From a virus, in the IMG/VR virus record IMGVR_UViG_3300035670_000068, positions 1-64,000 of that record: a DNA stretch of 64,000 bases; one strand, given 5' to 3'. Position numbers and translations under genes: made by a program. The notes beneath the pieces are model-generated. The model ran no database searches. It saw nothing but the letters and a program-made list of their open reading frames with translations, and was not told where the DNA came from. Positions 46,153 through 53,864 of this stretch are shown here, piece after piece (position 1 is the stretch's first letter; the number at the start of each line of letters is the position of its first letter).

Positions 46153-46709
46153 GACCAGGTTCCGTATGAGCTTGGTTTCGGTGCTTGTGGCTGTGGCTCA
46201 ACCAGTGGCTTATTGGGGTCTTGAAGCCTGTACAGCTGCATGAGCAAGCGGGCGTCTATCGGGTTGCTGGTTATCGTGTGGCAGAAGCATTCCCAGGCCT
46301 TCTCGAAGGTCGTGAACCGCTGGTCGTCGTTGGGCTCTGTTATCCAGGTGCCGTCTGCGCCGATCTCGTCCGTGCAGACGATCCAGACCATTCTCTCGGG
46401 CTCCCAGACTATCCAGGCCGACCCTAGCCTCTTGCCATATTTGGCTACAGCCAGGGCGAACACACCGTCTTTGGCTACCGGCTCTTCAACCCTTCCAATG
46501 CTGTTCTCCCAGCTCTCGTAGTAGGCAAAGCCTGTGGGCAGCACCAGCACCTCGTCGGAATACTCGAACGAGATCAGGTGAGGGCTGCGCTTCAATTTGG
46601 TCAGGAAGTTCGGGGTGCCATCTACGCAGACCAGAAAGGCGGTTCTATCCCGGATTTCTTCGAACGATATGGCTCTGTTGACCAGGACGTTCTGGTATTT
46701 CTTGCTCAT
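46149..46709 (-). CDS. GxWS-tailed paralogue 2, 186 aa
   Basis: Core RMVWIVCTDEIGADGTWITE and RFTTFEKAWECFCHTITSNP, then LMQLYRLQ, a Pro/Gln linker (VEPQPQAPKPSS) and the tail SSYGTWS. N-terminal 100 residues form a separate beta-rich part. ATGA overlaps with both neighbours. Confidence 0.72.
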   Translation of the reverse strand: MSKKYQNVLVNRAISFEEIRDRTAFLVCVDGTPNFLTKLKRSPHLISFEYSDEVLVLPTGFAYYESWENSIGRVEEPVAKDGVFALAVAKYGKRLGSAWIVWEPERMVWIVCTDEIGADGTWITEPNDDQRFTTFEKAWECFCHTITSNPIDARLLMQLYRLQDPNKPLVEPQPQAPKPSSYGTWS

Positions 46710-47191
46710 GACCAGGCTCCATAGAGTCTTGGCTTAGGTGTCTTGTCAGGCACTTTGCGAGGTGGCTCTTGAGCAGGTCGAGCCTCATCCCTGGCCAGGT
46801 AAACCAACATGGCCATCTTCATTTCAAACTCTTCGGAGCAAGAGCTGATCAGCTGGGAGAAGGTTGCCCAGGCATCGTGAAAATGGTCGTGGTATTCGTT
46901 CCCGGAGCACCAGCAGTTGCCTGTCCAGTAGACCTGGGCGATCACCTCTTGGTCCCGCACCAGCATGGCGAATCTCTGCTTGGCAGCCATGTTTCTCGGG
47001 ACATAAACCTCGCTGATCCGGGAGTGATCTCGAACCAGCTCCACGCCTTCTACGACCGTCAACCCCTCGTCGTTTCCGATGTGTGTCGTTACCGGCTTGA
47101 GGTTCACCGGCTTGTCGTAGAGGTCTTGACCAGGCTCATTGACCAGCTTTGGAATCATGGAGTGGTTGATCTTGATCCACACCACTTCACT
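46706..47191 (-). CDS. GxWS-tailed paralogue 3, 161 aa
   Basis: Starts at ATG 47191 (overlap with the upstream stop). Core TGNCWCSGNEYHDHFHDAWA then TFSQLISSCSEEFEMKMAML, Lys/Pro linker, tail RLYGAWS. Four of its five cysteines (NCWC, SSCSEEF) lie close together and might bind metal. Same layout as its neighbours. Confidence 0.72.
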   Translation of the reverse strand, partial: SEVVWIKINHSMIPKLVNEPGQDLYDKPVNLKPVTTHIGNDEGLTVVEGVELVRDHSRISEVYVPRNMAAKQRFAMLVRDQEVIAQVYWTGNCWCSGNEYHDHFHDAWATFSQLISSCSEEFEMKMAMLVYLARDEARPAQEPPRKVPDKTPKPRLYGAWS

Positions 47192-47715
47192 CATGAGAAG
47201 GCTCCAAAGCACTCAGGCTTTTTGACGGTCTTGATCTTGGTTGGCTTCACGGCGGTCGTTTGAGCCTTGTAGATTCGCTTCATGATCCTGGCCTGGTCTG
47301 GCTCAAGTGAAACCAGGTCTGCGAACTCTTCCCAAGCCTGCATGAACAACGGGAAGGTCTCGACCTCCTTAGTGGGCACAGCGTTCTTGCTGCCGGCGCT
47401 GACGTTGTTTACAACCCAGCAGCAGCCGTCAGTGCGGTCAGGCTCGTAGTAGATCGAAAACGAGCTCCATGAGCCTTTGGCGTTCTCGAAGCGGATCAAG
47501 GCTACCGGGTTCCAGTGCTCGTCTTGAAGCCTGTCGAACGGGAAGTCCCTGCCCTCTTCCACCTCGACGTTCACGAAGTCCCGTAGGTAGAGAATCTGGT
47601 CGCTGTCGTAAGCGCCCATGCCCTCCATGATGACCTGGTAGCCTTTTACCTCTTGGTCTTCGTTAAGCCAGGTCTCAAGCGGCCCGAGCATCAGTTCGTA
47701 GGACTTGGTGGTCAT
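47191..47715 (-). CDS. GxFS-tailed paralogue 4, 174 aa
   Basis: ATG 47715 in an ATGA overlap. Core CCWVVNNVSAGSKN, EVETFPLFMQAWEEFADLVS, then EPDQARIMKRIYKAQ, a Lys-rich linker and tail ECFGAFS. The N-terminal half differs from the others (YQVIMEGMGAYDSDQILYLR). Confidence 0.72.
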   Translation of the reverse strand: MTTKSYELMLGPLETWLNEDQEVKGYQVIMEGMGAYDSDQILYLRDFVNVEVEEGRDFPFDRLQDEHWNPVALIRFENAKGSWSSFSIYYEPDRTDGCCWVVNNVSAGSKNAVPTKEVETFPLFMQAWEEFADLVSLEPDQARIMKRIYKAQTTAVKPTKIKTVKKPECFGAFS

Positions 47716-47936
47716 GCCCACTCCCCGAACGATTCAGGCTTCGGAGCTGGAATCCGGGATTGCTCGATCTTCTCCACATGGCGATCGATCGCTCGCTTCA
47801 TGAGTTCGGTTTCGCTGGGTATCTGCTTCATCAGGGCTCTGACGGCGGCAGCTCCTACCTCTGGAGGCAGCGGCTTGTGCATGGCCGCCTCCCGACGCTC
47901 AACCTCTTTCATCAGGTAGTCAAAGTAGTCCGACAC
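47712..47936 (-). CDS. GEWA-tailed small protein, 74 aa
   Basis: GTG 47936 is the only sensible start downstream of palindrome copy 15; GAGAGG lies 11 bases upstream. Helical (MKEVERREAAMHK; ETELMKRAIDRHVEKIEQSR), then linker IPAPKP and tail ESFGEWA. First gene of the operon. Confidence 0.62.
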   Translation of the reverse strand: MSDYFDYLMKEVERREAAMHKPLPPEVGAAAVRALMKQIPSETELMKRAIDRHVEKIEQSRIPAPKPESFGEWA

Positions 47937-47976
47937 TTCCCAATGCCTCTCTGCGTTTATTAGTAAATGGTTAATA

Positions 47977-47994
47977 ACTAACTCTCTAGTTAGT
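47977..47994 (-). promoter_or_regulatory. Palindrome copy 15 with TATTAA
   Basis: ACTAACT-CTCT-AGTTAGT, perfect seven-base arms, followed on the minus strand by TATTAA; 40 bases before the GTG start of the 44.9-47.9 kb operon. Confidence 0.65.
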
Positions 47995-48343
47995 AGTATG
48001 ACAGTGAGGACTTGGGAATGACAGATCACCTCGTCCGGGAGCCTGTCTCTGGAAACGCTCTATAAGCTCGTCTGACGCTTGCCCATTTCGAAGCGCTATC
48101 TGCGCTCGTCTTTTTCGAGATCGTTCGATACCGCGCAAATCTGAGCGCTTCCCGAGCGCTTCCCTGCTCAGTCATCAGCTCAGTTTTCGACTAGCGCGGG
48201 TCTATGAACAAAATCGCAACTTTTGTTGCGCTCCCGGCAGGCTGAGAGCGTGACTTGGTGCGGGGTTGGAGCTACCCGAGGTGGCATTTTGTGAAGTTCA
48301 AGTTCACAGAGGTTCACGCCTCGGTTGATCATTTTTTGAGCAA
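47995..48343. other. Intergenic gap, 350 bp
   Basis: No credible gene. Contains several AGCGCTT/GAGCGC words, a small hairpin CGCAAC-TTTT-GTTGCG (about 48211-48226), and the terminator of the next unit at its right end. Confidence 0.55.
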
Positions 48344-48368
48344 TAAAAAGCCCTCACTAGGAGGGCTT
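48344..48368 (-). terminator. Terminator of 48.4-48.9 kb unit
   Basis: AAGCCCTC-ACTAG-GAGGGCTT, followed by TTTATT on the minus strand, three bases after the stop at 48372. Confidence 0.85.
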
Positions 48369-48371
48369 GGA

Positions 48372-48602
48372 TCACATGGCCATCTTGTATTCGTGGTACA
48401 GATAGTCGAGCAGAATGGCTTTCTTGGTGTCTCTGTCGAGAACCGACCACTGAGCTTCTGCTGGCGAGCCAGAGAAGAACATGGATGCGTTCATTCCGTC
48501 ACCCTGGTCGATGAAGTCCTGGATCAGCCTTACGGAGTCATCGAGGTCGCTGTACTCACAGGCGTCGTCGATCAGCTGCTTGATCTTGGTCAGGTGACTC
48601 AT
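48372..48602 (-). CDS. Hypothetical protein, 76 aa
   Basis: ATG 48602 in an ATGA overlap with GGGGG upstream. Acidic helical protein (LIDDACEYSDLDDSVRLIQD; LDRDTKKAILLDYLYHEYKM). Forms a two-gene unit with the next one. Not recognised. Confidence 0.7.
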   Translation of the reverse strand: MSHLTKIKQLIDDACEYSDLDDSVRLIQDFIDQGDGMNASMFFSGSPAEAQWSVLDRDTKKAILLDYLYHEYKMAM

Positions 48603-48916
48603 TTCGGACCCCCAGCCTGCAGGCAAGCATAGACTTTGAGGCTGACTTCCAGATCACCGAACTCGTACAGACCGGCCTGGTATCCACCGGCGTCGTAGCT
48701 CTGCAGAACGTCCTCGTTGCGAATCTTGTCGCCAATTCGAACCACGTTCAGCACTCCGCTGATGTGGCGATCTGCATCGACGAAGGCAACCCGGTCGACA
48801 TACACCATCGAGCCATCGTCGCTCTTGTCTTCCTCGACCACCGTGTAGGCGATGCGCTGACCGTTGGTTAGGCAGTACATGCGGCCGGTGTTGAAGGCGT
48901 AGAACTTGTCGTTCAT
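48599..48916 (-). CDS. Hypothetical protein, 105 aa
   Basis: ATG 48916 preferred because GGAG sits seven bases upstream; an ATG two codons earlier overlaps it. Beta-rich (MYCLTNGQRIAYTVVEEDKS; DKIRNEDVLQSYDAGGYQAG). Not recognised. Confidence 0.7.
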   Translation of the reverse strand: MNDKFYAFNTGRMYCLTNGQRIAYTVVEEDKSDDGSMVYVDRVAFVDADRHISGVLNVVRIGDKIRNEDVLQSYDAGGYQAGLYEFGDLEVSLKVYACLQAGGPK

Positions 48917-48998
48917 GGTCATACTCCGTTTACCCTTTCTCGCTTGTTTGTTGCTGTTGCGAGCATTTTACAAGCGAGATCGAGGCAGAAGGAGGCAA

Positions 48999-49415
48999 TT
49001 AGGACAGGCTAAGCGGGGGCCATTTGCTCAGATCGACACCGCACATGAGGCTCAGAACACCTTCGGGGATAGGCGAGAACCTGGGGAAAGACTCCTGGAC
49101 CCAATACTCGAAGCGCTGCTGGTCTGGCCAGAACACTCCATGCTGAGCAGCTGGTCCCATCCACATGCGAGCCCGGTAGTCGATGTAGGTGCCATCCGGC
49201 AGTTCGATCCACCAGTGAGTGACGCCAACCAGGTCGTCACCGGACACCGCTTCGTCATCCATGAGCGCGCGGTCAGTGAGTAGGCCTGTGTTGATGTGGT
49301 GATCGATGCCGTTCTTGTCCAGGAGCAGCGATATCACCCTGGACATGCCGTCACATTCCATGTGCCTGATTGGATCGAGGGGATCGAGCCAGGCCTGCAG
49401 CTTATCCACGCCCAT
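48999..49415 (-). CDS. Cys-His-Asp hydrolase-like protein, 138 aa
   Basis: HMECDGMSRVISLLLDKNGI places a Cys at the start of a helix near residue 22. VTHWWIELPDGTYIDYRARM then gives His and Asp on two strands, the spacing of a papain/transglutaminase-type triad. A role as peptidase or amidase is possible, but the family is not identified. Last gene of the run 48999-50992. Confidence 0.6.
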   Translation of the reverse strand: MGVDKLQAWLDPLDPIRHMECDGMSRVISLLLDKNGIDHHINTGLLTDRALMDDEAVSGDDLVGVTHWWIELPDGTYIDYRARMWMGPAAQHGVFWPDQQRFEYWVQESFPRFSPIPEGVLSLMCGVDLSKWPPLSLS

Positions 49416-49798
49416 CAGTCGTGATCCGCAGTCACCGCAGCGTACAGAATCCCTTCTGCGGTCTTCTTGGCCTCTTCCAGCTTGGCTTGCATCCGCGCAA
49501 CCATCTGCCTGTGAGCAGCCTCTGCATCTGACCAGACTGACGTTCTGAATACCGGCTCGAAGTGGCTCGGTTTCAACCTGCCTTCTTCGTGCATGAACAC
49601 CATAGTCTCGAAGAACAGAGGCTCCTGACCAAACCTATGGGACAGGTCGTAGCCCATGAACACAGTGCTGACCCATACATTCTCTATCATGGTCTCAGCG
49701 ACTCGCCGCTCTTCGCTTTGCATGAACAGCACCCATTCCTCTACGGATTCGCAGAGAACCGGCGCCTTGTCCTTGAGAATGTATCGGCCAAATCTCAC
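49415..49798 (-). CDS. Conserved phage protein, 127 aa
   Basis: GTG 49798 (GTGA overlap, AGAAGG upstream). VWVSTVFMGYDLSHRFGQEP and LFFETMVFMHEEG follow the widespread phage pattern VSTVFLGLDH-x-PLLFETMVF. Helical C-terminus. The family is common in tailed phages but of unknown role. Confidence 0.75.
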   Translation of the reverse strand: MRFGRYILKDKAPVLCESVEEWVLFMQSEERRVAETMIENVWVSTVFMGYDLSHRFGQEPLFFETMVFMHEEGRLKPSHFEPVFRTSVWSDAEAAHRQMVARMQAKLEEAKKTAEGILYAAVTADHD

Positions 49799-50331
49799 TG
49801 CTTCACACCTTCTACCCACCAGTCGATGCTGGAGAACTCATTGGCGTACAGAACAATGTCGTTGTTCGGCATGATCTGCGCCACCTGGAAGCCATCGGTC
49901 AGCCCCAGACCGAATTTTTCTGGCTTGTTGCTTGAGCCAGAGGATATCACCTGCAGCTCACCCGGCTTAAACCCGTTGTTCTCGATGCGCTCGAAGGCCG
50001 CATACTTGAACTTCGGCATCGCAATGAACGGGCAGACCTGGACAGCGTACTCGGCACATTCCTTGTGCATGGGCAGATCAGCGAACAGTCGGTTGGAAAT
50101 ACTGATCGGGCCGCCAACGAAAGCCATTTGACCATCAAGCCTTTGACCGCAAATGCCGCACTTGTGGTTTTTGACCGCATCCACCCACTTGAGCTGATCG
50201 ATCACCCGGAAGTCAGGCTTGCCGTTGACCCACTGAACAGTGTGCGGGATCGGATAACCCCGCTCGTCCTTCTGCAGATCAGCCACGCGAGCAGGCGTTT
50301 CAACCAGGTTCAGGTCTTTCCAGGTTTTCAT
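49795..50331 (-). CDS. Zinc-binding conserved phage protein, 178 aa
   Basis: RGYPIPHTVQWVNGKPDFRV, HKCGICGQRLDGQMAFVGGP and LPMHKECAEYAVQVCPFIAM reproduce a phage family with a C-x2-C ... H-x3-C ... CPF zinc site. C-terminal beta domain. ATG start, coupled to the genes on both sides. Function unknown. Confidence 0.75.
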   Translation of the reverse strand: MKTWKDLNLVETPARVADLQKDERGYPIPHTVQWVNGKPDFRVIDQLKWVDAVKNHKCGICGQRLDGQMAFVGGPISISNRLFADLPMHKECAEYAVQVCPFIAMPKFKYAAFERIENNGFKPGELQVISSGSSNKPEKFGLGLTDGFQVAQIMPNNDIVLYANEFSSIDWWVEGVKQ

Positions 50332-50522
50332 GCTTCAAACCACTCGATCACGGACCAGTCGTAGCTCAGCTCAGAGCCATCCGGGAGGCGCCAGTTGCAG
50401 TCGCTTTCATCGACGGCGACCAGTTCGTGCTCCTGGACGTTCTTGGAGCTGCAGTGCTCAATTCGGCACAACACCTGAGAGCCCGGCTTCGGCTGTTTCT
50501 CAAGAGCCTTGACCCAGCCCAT
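50328..50522 (-). CDS. DUF551-like protein, 64 aa
   Basis: MGWVKALEKQPKPGSQVLCR followed by NWRLPDGSELSYDWSVIEWF matches the short DUF551 layout (W-x-x-V ... VLC ... W ... ViyW). ATG 50522 in a TGATG overlap. Unknown role. Confidence 0.65.
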   Translation of the reverse strand: MGWVKALEKQPKPGSQVLCRIEHCSSKNVQEHELVAVDESDCNWRLPDGSELSYDWSVIEWFEA

Positions 50523-50992
50523 CACATGAACCTCGCAAGCATCGGCTGTACCTTGCCGAACTTCTCTTTCTCGTAGCCTTCCTGCCAGGGCAGTTTGCCT
50601 TTGGTGTCAGGCCACACCCACTGCACAAACTCGGGCTTCTTCCAACCCATGTCCTCTGCGAAGGCGAAGGCTTGAACCGCATAGTCGTCAGCTCGACCGC
50701 TCTCGACGTTGACCACGCTCATGGGCATGTTGAACCAGTCGTCTTCCGGGCTGAGCACACCAGGGCCGCCACAGCGAGTCTTCTGGTTGACGATCTCGTC
50801 GTAGTAGCGATTCAGGTACGGAGCCACCATTCGCATATCCAGGCCGAACACGATGACTTCCGGGAGTCCGTGCGCAGCGAAGCCGATGGTGTAGGTAAAT
50901 GGCGGCGACTTCTCGTCACCGAAGATGCCGAACAGGTGCAGGCCGCAGCGGTCGACGTTCTGCTTGATATCGCCGTAGTAGGGGGAAATCAT
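50522..50992 (-). CDS. DUF4262-like protein, 156 aa
   Basis: CGLHLFGIFGDEKSPPFTYT then IGFAAHGLPEVIVFGLDMRM is the DUF4262 signature (faYTiGL ... PElivfGL). First gene of the run 48999-50992, with palindrome copy 16 upstream. Function unknown. Confidence 0.78.
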   Translation of the reverse strand: MISPYYGDIKQNVDRCGLHLFGIFGDEKSPPFTYTIGFAAHGLPEVIVFGLDMRMVAPYLNRYYDEIVNQKTRCGGPGVLSPEDDWFNMPMSVVNVESGRADDYAVQAFAFAEDMGWKKPEFVQWVWPDTKGKLPWQEGYEKEKFGKVQPMLARFM

Positions 50993-51012
50993 TTTAGGTT
51001 CTCGCTTTCGAT

Positions 51013-51030
51013 TAACTATGCGCTTAGTTT
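51013..51030. promoter_or_regulatory. Dispersed palindrome, copy 16
   Basis: AACTA-TGCGCT-TAGTT core, 20 bases upstream of the DUF4262-like ATG; no clear -10 box. Confidence 0.5.
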
Positions 51031-51062
51031 ATCGAAGCGCATCTGGCAAGTGCTGGGCTTTG

Positions 51063-51455
51063 TCAGGGGAAGTAGCTTATTGCCGCGTGAGCAGAGTATT
51101 TCTGGAGGGTGGCGTCGTGGGTCAGCAGGATCATGCCTTCGATCTGAGCCTGGCCAATCAGAGCGCGGTCGAAGGGATCGCCGTGAATGTGAGGAAGGCT
51201 GGAGGCAGCGATAGCGTGATCGGAGCTCATGGCGAGCTCCAGGTAGCCGGCACCAACGAGAGCCGTCCTGATCACCCCAGGGTCGTACATGAAGGCGATC
51301 TTGTTGAGCGCTCGTTTGATGCCGATCTCCCAGATGCTCATGGAGCTGAAATACAGCTCGCCGGGACCGTTGATGATCTGAGGCACGCCGTTCGGAAGAG
51401 CTCCTGGACATACGCAGGCCCAGAGCAGCAGGTGAGTGTCGAGAAGGTACTTCAT
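51063..51455 (-). CDS. PIN-domain toxin (VapC type)
   Basis: 130 residues. First acidic residue in MKYLLDTHLLLW, Glu in MSIWEIGIKRAL, Asp in HIHGDPFDRALIGQAQ and final Asp in ILLTHDATLQKY make the PIN nuclease quartet. Translated from an overlap with the Phd-like antitoxin. VapC-type toxins cut tRNA or rRNA. In a phage the pair could maintain a replicon or act against competing phages. Confidence 0.9.
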   Translation of the reverse strand: MKYLLDTHLLLWACVCPGALPNGVPQIINGPGELYFSSMSIWEIGIKRALNKIAFMYDPGVIRTALVGAGYLELAMSSDHAIAASSLPHIHGDPFDRALIGQAQIEGMILLTHDATLQKYSAHAAISYFP

Positions 51456-51694
51456 AGACCGAACATTTCCTCGATCTCCTTCTGGAACGGCGTGTCGATA
51501 TCATCAGGCACAGGTGGGTAAACCCCAACCAGCATACCCATGCGGCTCTTCTTCTCGGGCTCGTAAGCGACAACCTTGACCATAGGCTTGCCGGCTTTAG
51601 CGATGACGTACTCGCAGCCGCCGCTGACCACCTTCTCGATGACTTTGGACAGGTTTGTCTTGGCGTCGTGGATGTTCATGGTTTCGGTCTTCAT
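51452..51694 (-). CDS. Phd/YefM-type antitoxin
   Basis: 80 residues, ATG 51694 with GGAGG five bases upstream. IHDAKTNLSKVIEKVVSGGC and YVIAKAGKPMVKVVAYEP form the Phd DNA-binding domain; the C-terminal part (DDIDTPFQKEIEEMFGL) should wrap the toxin. A 26-base inverted repeat lies 16 bases before the start and is the likely autoregulatory operator. Confidence 0.9.
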   Translation of the reverse strand: MKTETMNIHDAKTNLSKVIEKVVSGGCEYVIAKAGKPMVKVVAYEPEKKSRMGMLVGVYPPVPDDIDTPFQKEIEEMFGL

Positions 51695-51710
51695 GATGAC
51701 CTCCGCTTGT

Positions 51711-51736
51711 GATTAGCTAAATCAGTCTAGCTAATC
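51711..51736 (-). promoter_or_regulatory. Toxin-antitoxin operator
   Basis: GATTAGCT and AGCTAATC, perfect arms separated by ten bases, directly upstream of the antitoxin ATG. Different from the dispersed palindrome family. Confidence 0.75.
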
Positions 51737-51767
51737 CATCGCGGCGCGTGAACAGCGTTTCGTCGCA

Positions 51768-51792
51768 AGAAAAAGCCACCCGTAGGTGGCTT
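51768..51792 (-). terminator. Terminator before toxin-antitoxin pair
   Basis: AAGCCACC-TACG-GGTGGCTT then TTTCTT on the minus strand, overlapping the stop at 51791. It insulates the toxin-antitoxin genes from the operon upstream. Confidence 0.87.
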
Positions 51793-52084
51793 ATTTGAAC
51801 ACTCGACTGACCGCAGCGTCTGCCGTGATCTCCATCAAGGCCTTGAAACCTGTAAAGACCCCGTTTCGGTGCAGAATCTGGTCGTACATGCCTTCGCTAT
51901 CCCGGTACACAACCGGCGTGTTCGTCAGATCGAAAGCCTCATGAGCTACAGCGATCACATCCTCTGCATCGTTGGTCACGCTCATGGCGCCGCGATTCAG
52001 ATCGACGATGATCAAGCAGCGGCCTTGATCGGTTTCCGCCAGTGTCCAGGTCCACTCAGACCGAGTTTTTCTTGGGCTTTTCAA
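51791..52084 (-). CDS. Hypothetical protein, 97 aa
   Basis: Begins at TTG 52084 (AGGAT seven bases upstream) or TTG 52090. Alpha/beta protein (WTLAETDQGRCLIIVDLNRG; NDAEDVIAVAHEAFDL). Overlaps the gene upstream by 29 bases. Not recognised. Confidence 0.6.
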   Translation of the reverse strand: MKSPRKTRSEWTWTLAETDQGRCLIIVDLNRGAMSVTNDAEDVIAVAHEAFDLTNTPVVYRDSEGMYDQILHRNGVFTGFKALMEITADAAVSRVFK

Positions 52085-52466
52085 TGCCAATATCCTCTGG
52101 CTCGATGATCAGGTCGTGGAAGGGCTTGAAGTCTTCCGGGTTGTAAACGTGCATTCGCCGCATGACCTGCATCAGTTGGTTCTCGACGCCCAGCTTCTGC
52201 ATCATGATCAGCGAGCCGGCGCATTGCTTCTCGTTGCCGCTCTGTTCGTAGACCTCGTTGCCGTCTTCGTCTTCCGTCCAGGTGCCACCAGTCTTTCGGT
52301 TGTGGACCGTCTTGTGACAGGAGAAGCTGGTCGCTTCCCCCGTCAGCAGGTCTTTGACGATACCCGGAACCCGCTCGGGGTGAAGATCGATAGCCTTGCT
52401 CTTGTCCTTGAGGAACGGGCAGTTGGCACACGGCTTCTTGAGCGAGTAGGGGTTCCATTTAGCCAT
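52056..52466 (-). CDS. Cys-rich phage protein, 136 aa
   Basis: ATG 52466. KKPCANCPFLKDKSKA, TSFSCHKTVHNRKTGG and EKQCAGSLIMMQKLGV give the C-x2-CPF ... CHK ... CAG pattern of a phage family that probably binds zinc or an iron-sulphur cluster through four cysteines. Role unknown. Confidence 0.75.
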   Translation of the reverse strand: MAKWNPYSLKKPCANCPFLKDKSKAIDLHPERVPGIVKDLLTGEATSFSCHKTVHNRKTGGTWTEDEDGNEVYEQSGNEKQCAGSLIMMQKLGVENQLMQVMRRMHVYNPEDFKPFHDLIIEPEDIGIEKPKKNSV

Positions 52467-52773
52467 GATCTTCGGCCTTGATCGTGTGAGATTCAGGGAT
52501 TGGACCGCGAGCAAACTCCCAGCGAGCAACCGGCTGACTTGGCCGCTCAATGCTGTCCAGCCAGTCCTCGACGTAGCCTAATTTCTTGCCGATGAAGTGG
52601 AACATCTGAGCGTCTTTGACGGTCATCCAGCGGAAGAAATTGAGCGGCGAGCCCCCGTAGGTGCTGCGGGTCATCACTGTATCAGACTGACCAACGTACT
52701 CGATCTCCATATAGCGGACCCAATCGTCCCCCCTGATCACGTCGTCTCGTTCAAGGATGCCGATGCTGATCAT
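52459..52773 (-). CDS. Hypothetical protein, 104 aa
   Basis: Beta-helix mix (DDWVRYMEIEYVGQSDTVMT; FFRWMTVKDAQMFHFIGKKL; VEDWLDSIERPSQPVARWEF). Coupled to both neighbours. Not recognised. Confidence 0.68.
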   Translation of the reverse strand: MISIGILERDDVIRGDDWVRYMEIEYVGQSDTVMTRSTYGGSPLNFFRWMTVKDAQMFHFIGKKLGYVEDWLDSIERPSQPVARWEFARGPIPESHTIKAEDHG

Positions 52774-53180
52774 ACGCGGCCACCCTTGATATCGCCGCTC
52801 ACAGTTCTGACATTGCCGGCGATGTTCCCACCAGCCTGCACGTCACCGCTCACGGTCTGTACGTCACCGAAGCAGCTCTGGTTCACGCGCACATCGCCGC
52901 TGGTGGTCTTGATATCGCCCACGTCACCCGCAACAGCGACGTAGCCGCTGACCGTGTTCAGGGAGTTGAGCGATCCAGTGACCTCGATGTTGATCGGCCC
53001 GATGTTGCAGAGGCTGTCGATCACGGTCTTGCCGTCGATGATCACGCTGTTGCCGACCACCAGATCACCACCAACGTAGGTGCCGCTGATGTTCACGCCT
53101 TTGATCTCGATCTTGGCTTTGGTGGAGCCGCACAACGATCGGTTAATTTTCGCGAGCAAGCTCTTGAGACGGTTTTCCAT
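52770..53180 (-). CDS. Beta-helix repeat protein, 136 aa
   Basis: After a basic N-terminus the sequence repeats short strands about every 10-11 residues (GDVGDIKTTSGDVRVNQSCF, GDVQTVSGDVQAGGNIAGNV, RTVSGDIKGG), a bactofilin/DUF4097-like beta-helix. It may form a scaffold or bind ligands along the helix. First gene of the run to 51791. A degenerate palindrome half-site lies upstream (about 53190). Confidence 0.75.
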   Translation of the reverse strand: MENRLKSLLAKINRSLCGSTKAKIEIKGVNISGTYVGGDLVVGNSVIIDGKTVIDSLCNIGPINIEVTGSLNSLNTVSGYVAVAGDVGDIKTTSGDVRVNQSCFGDVQTVSGDVQAGGNIAGNVRTVSGDIKGGRV

Positions 53181-53273
53181 TTTCAGTTTCCGATTAGTTA
53201 CTCGGCATGTAAACGCATGGGTAGAACGTAAGTCACCCGTTAGTGAGCGTTTCGGACAAACTAAGGCTAGGCC

Positions 53274-53789
53274 TCAGTCGATGATCTCCGCGATCTCGGA
53301 GAGCTCCGGGTGCTTCGAAAGACGGGGGACAATCAAGTCCAGTTCCTCTTCCGTCAGATCACGGCAGCCCTCACCTTCCCCTTTCGTGATCATGAAGCGC
53401 ACACGGCCGGCGAGCATATCCAGCAGACCGTGATACTGGTCGTGGATGTAGTCGCGCAGAGGGTGGTCAGGCTTCTTCTCAGCCAGCTCCATCGAGATCA
53501 TGGAGAGGGTCATGAGCCAGATTCCGTAGCTCACAGCTTCCATGCTGCAGGTGACGTAGTTGCCGTTGAAGGTGATCGGCTCGACTTCGGTGCTGTCCGG
53601 GAAGACCATGCACACAGCGCCATTCGGATACTTGCGGAACTCCCACATACCGCCCTTGTACTTCTCGCCGCACATCTTGGTCATGAAGTGGTAGGGGTAG
53701 GTGTCCAGAGGAACCGCTATGTCCTCGTAGTGAGTCAGCAGCGGGTTCGACTCATGCGGAAGAACGTCATACGGCTGGATGGTGCTCAT
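53274..53789 (-). CDS. ArdB/KlcA-like antirestriction protein
   Basis: 171 residues. KMCGEKYKGGMWEFRKYPNG and YVTCSMEAVSYGIWLMTLSM follow ArdB/KlcA (YxGGxWxfy-x-l-x-NGgf ... mS-x-daxGi), and PRLSKHPELSEIAEIID matches the end (r-x-ya-x-HPE-x-x-x-IfxiiD). ArdB proteins counter type I restriction in the cell without binding the enzyme directly. Monocistronic. This is one of several counter-defence functions in the window. Confidence 0.82.
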   Translation of the reverse strand: MSTIQPYDVLPHESNPLLTHYEDIAVPLDTYPYHFMTKMCGEKYKGGMWEFRKYPNGAVCMVFPDSTEVEPITFNGNYVTCSMEAVSYGIWLMTLSMISMELAEKKPDHPLRDYIHDQYHGLLDMLAGRVRFMITKGEGEGCRDLTEEELDLIVPRLSKHPELSEIAEIID

Positions 53790-53864
53790 TGATCTCTCCT
53801 TGTGATTTTGTTTCTGAGCGTATTGTCTCGCGCTCAGCGCGGCAGCGATACGCTGTCCTTGCGG

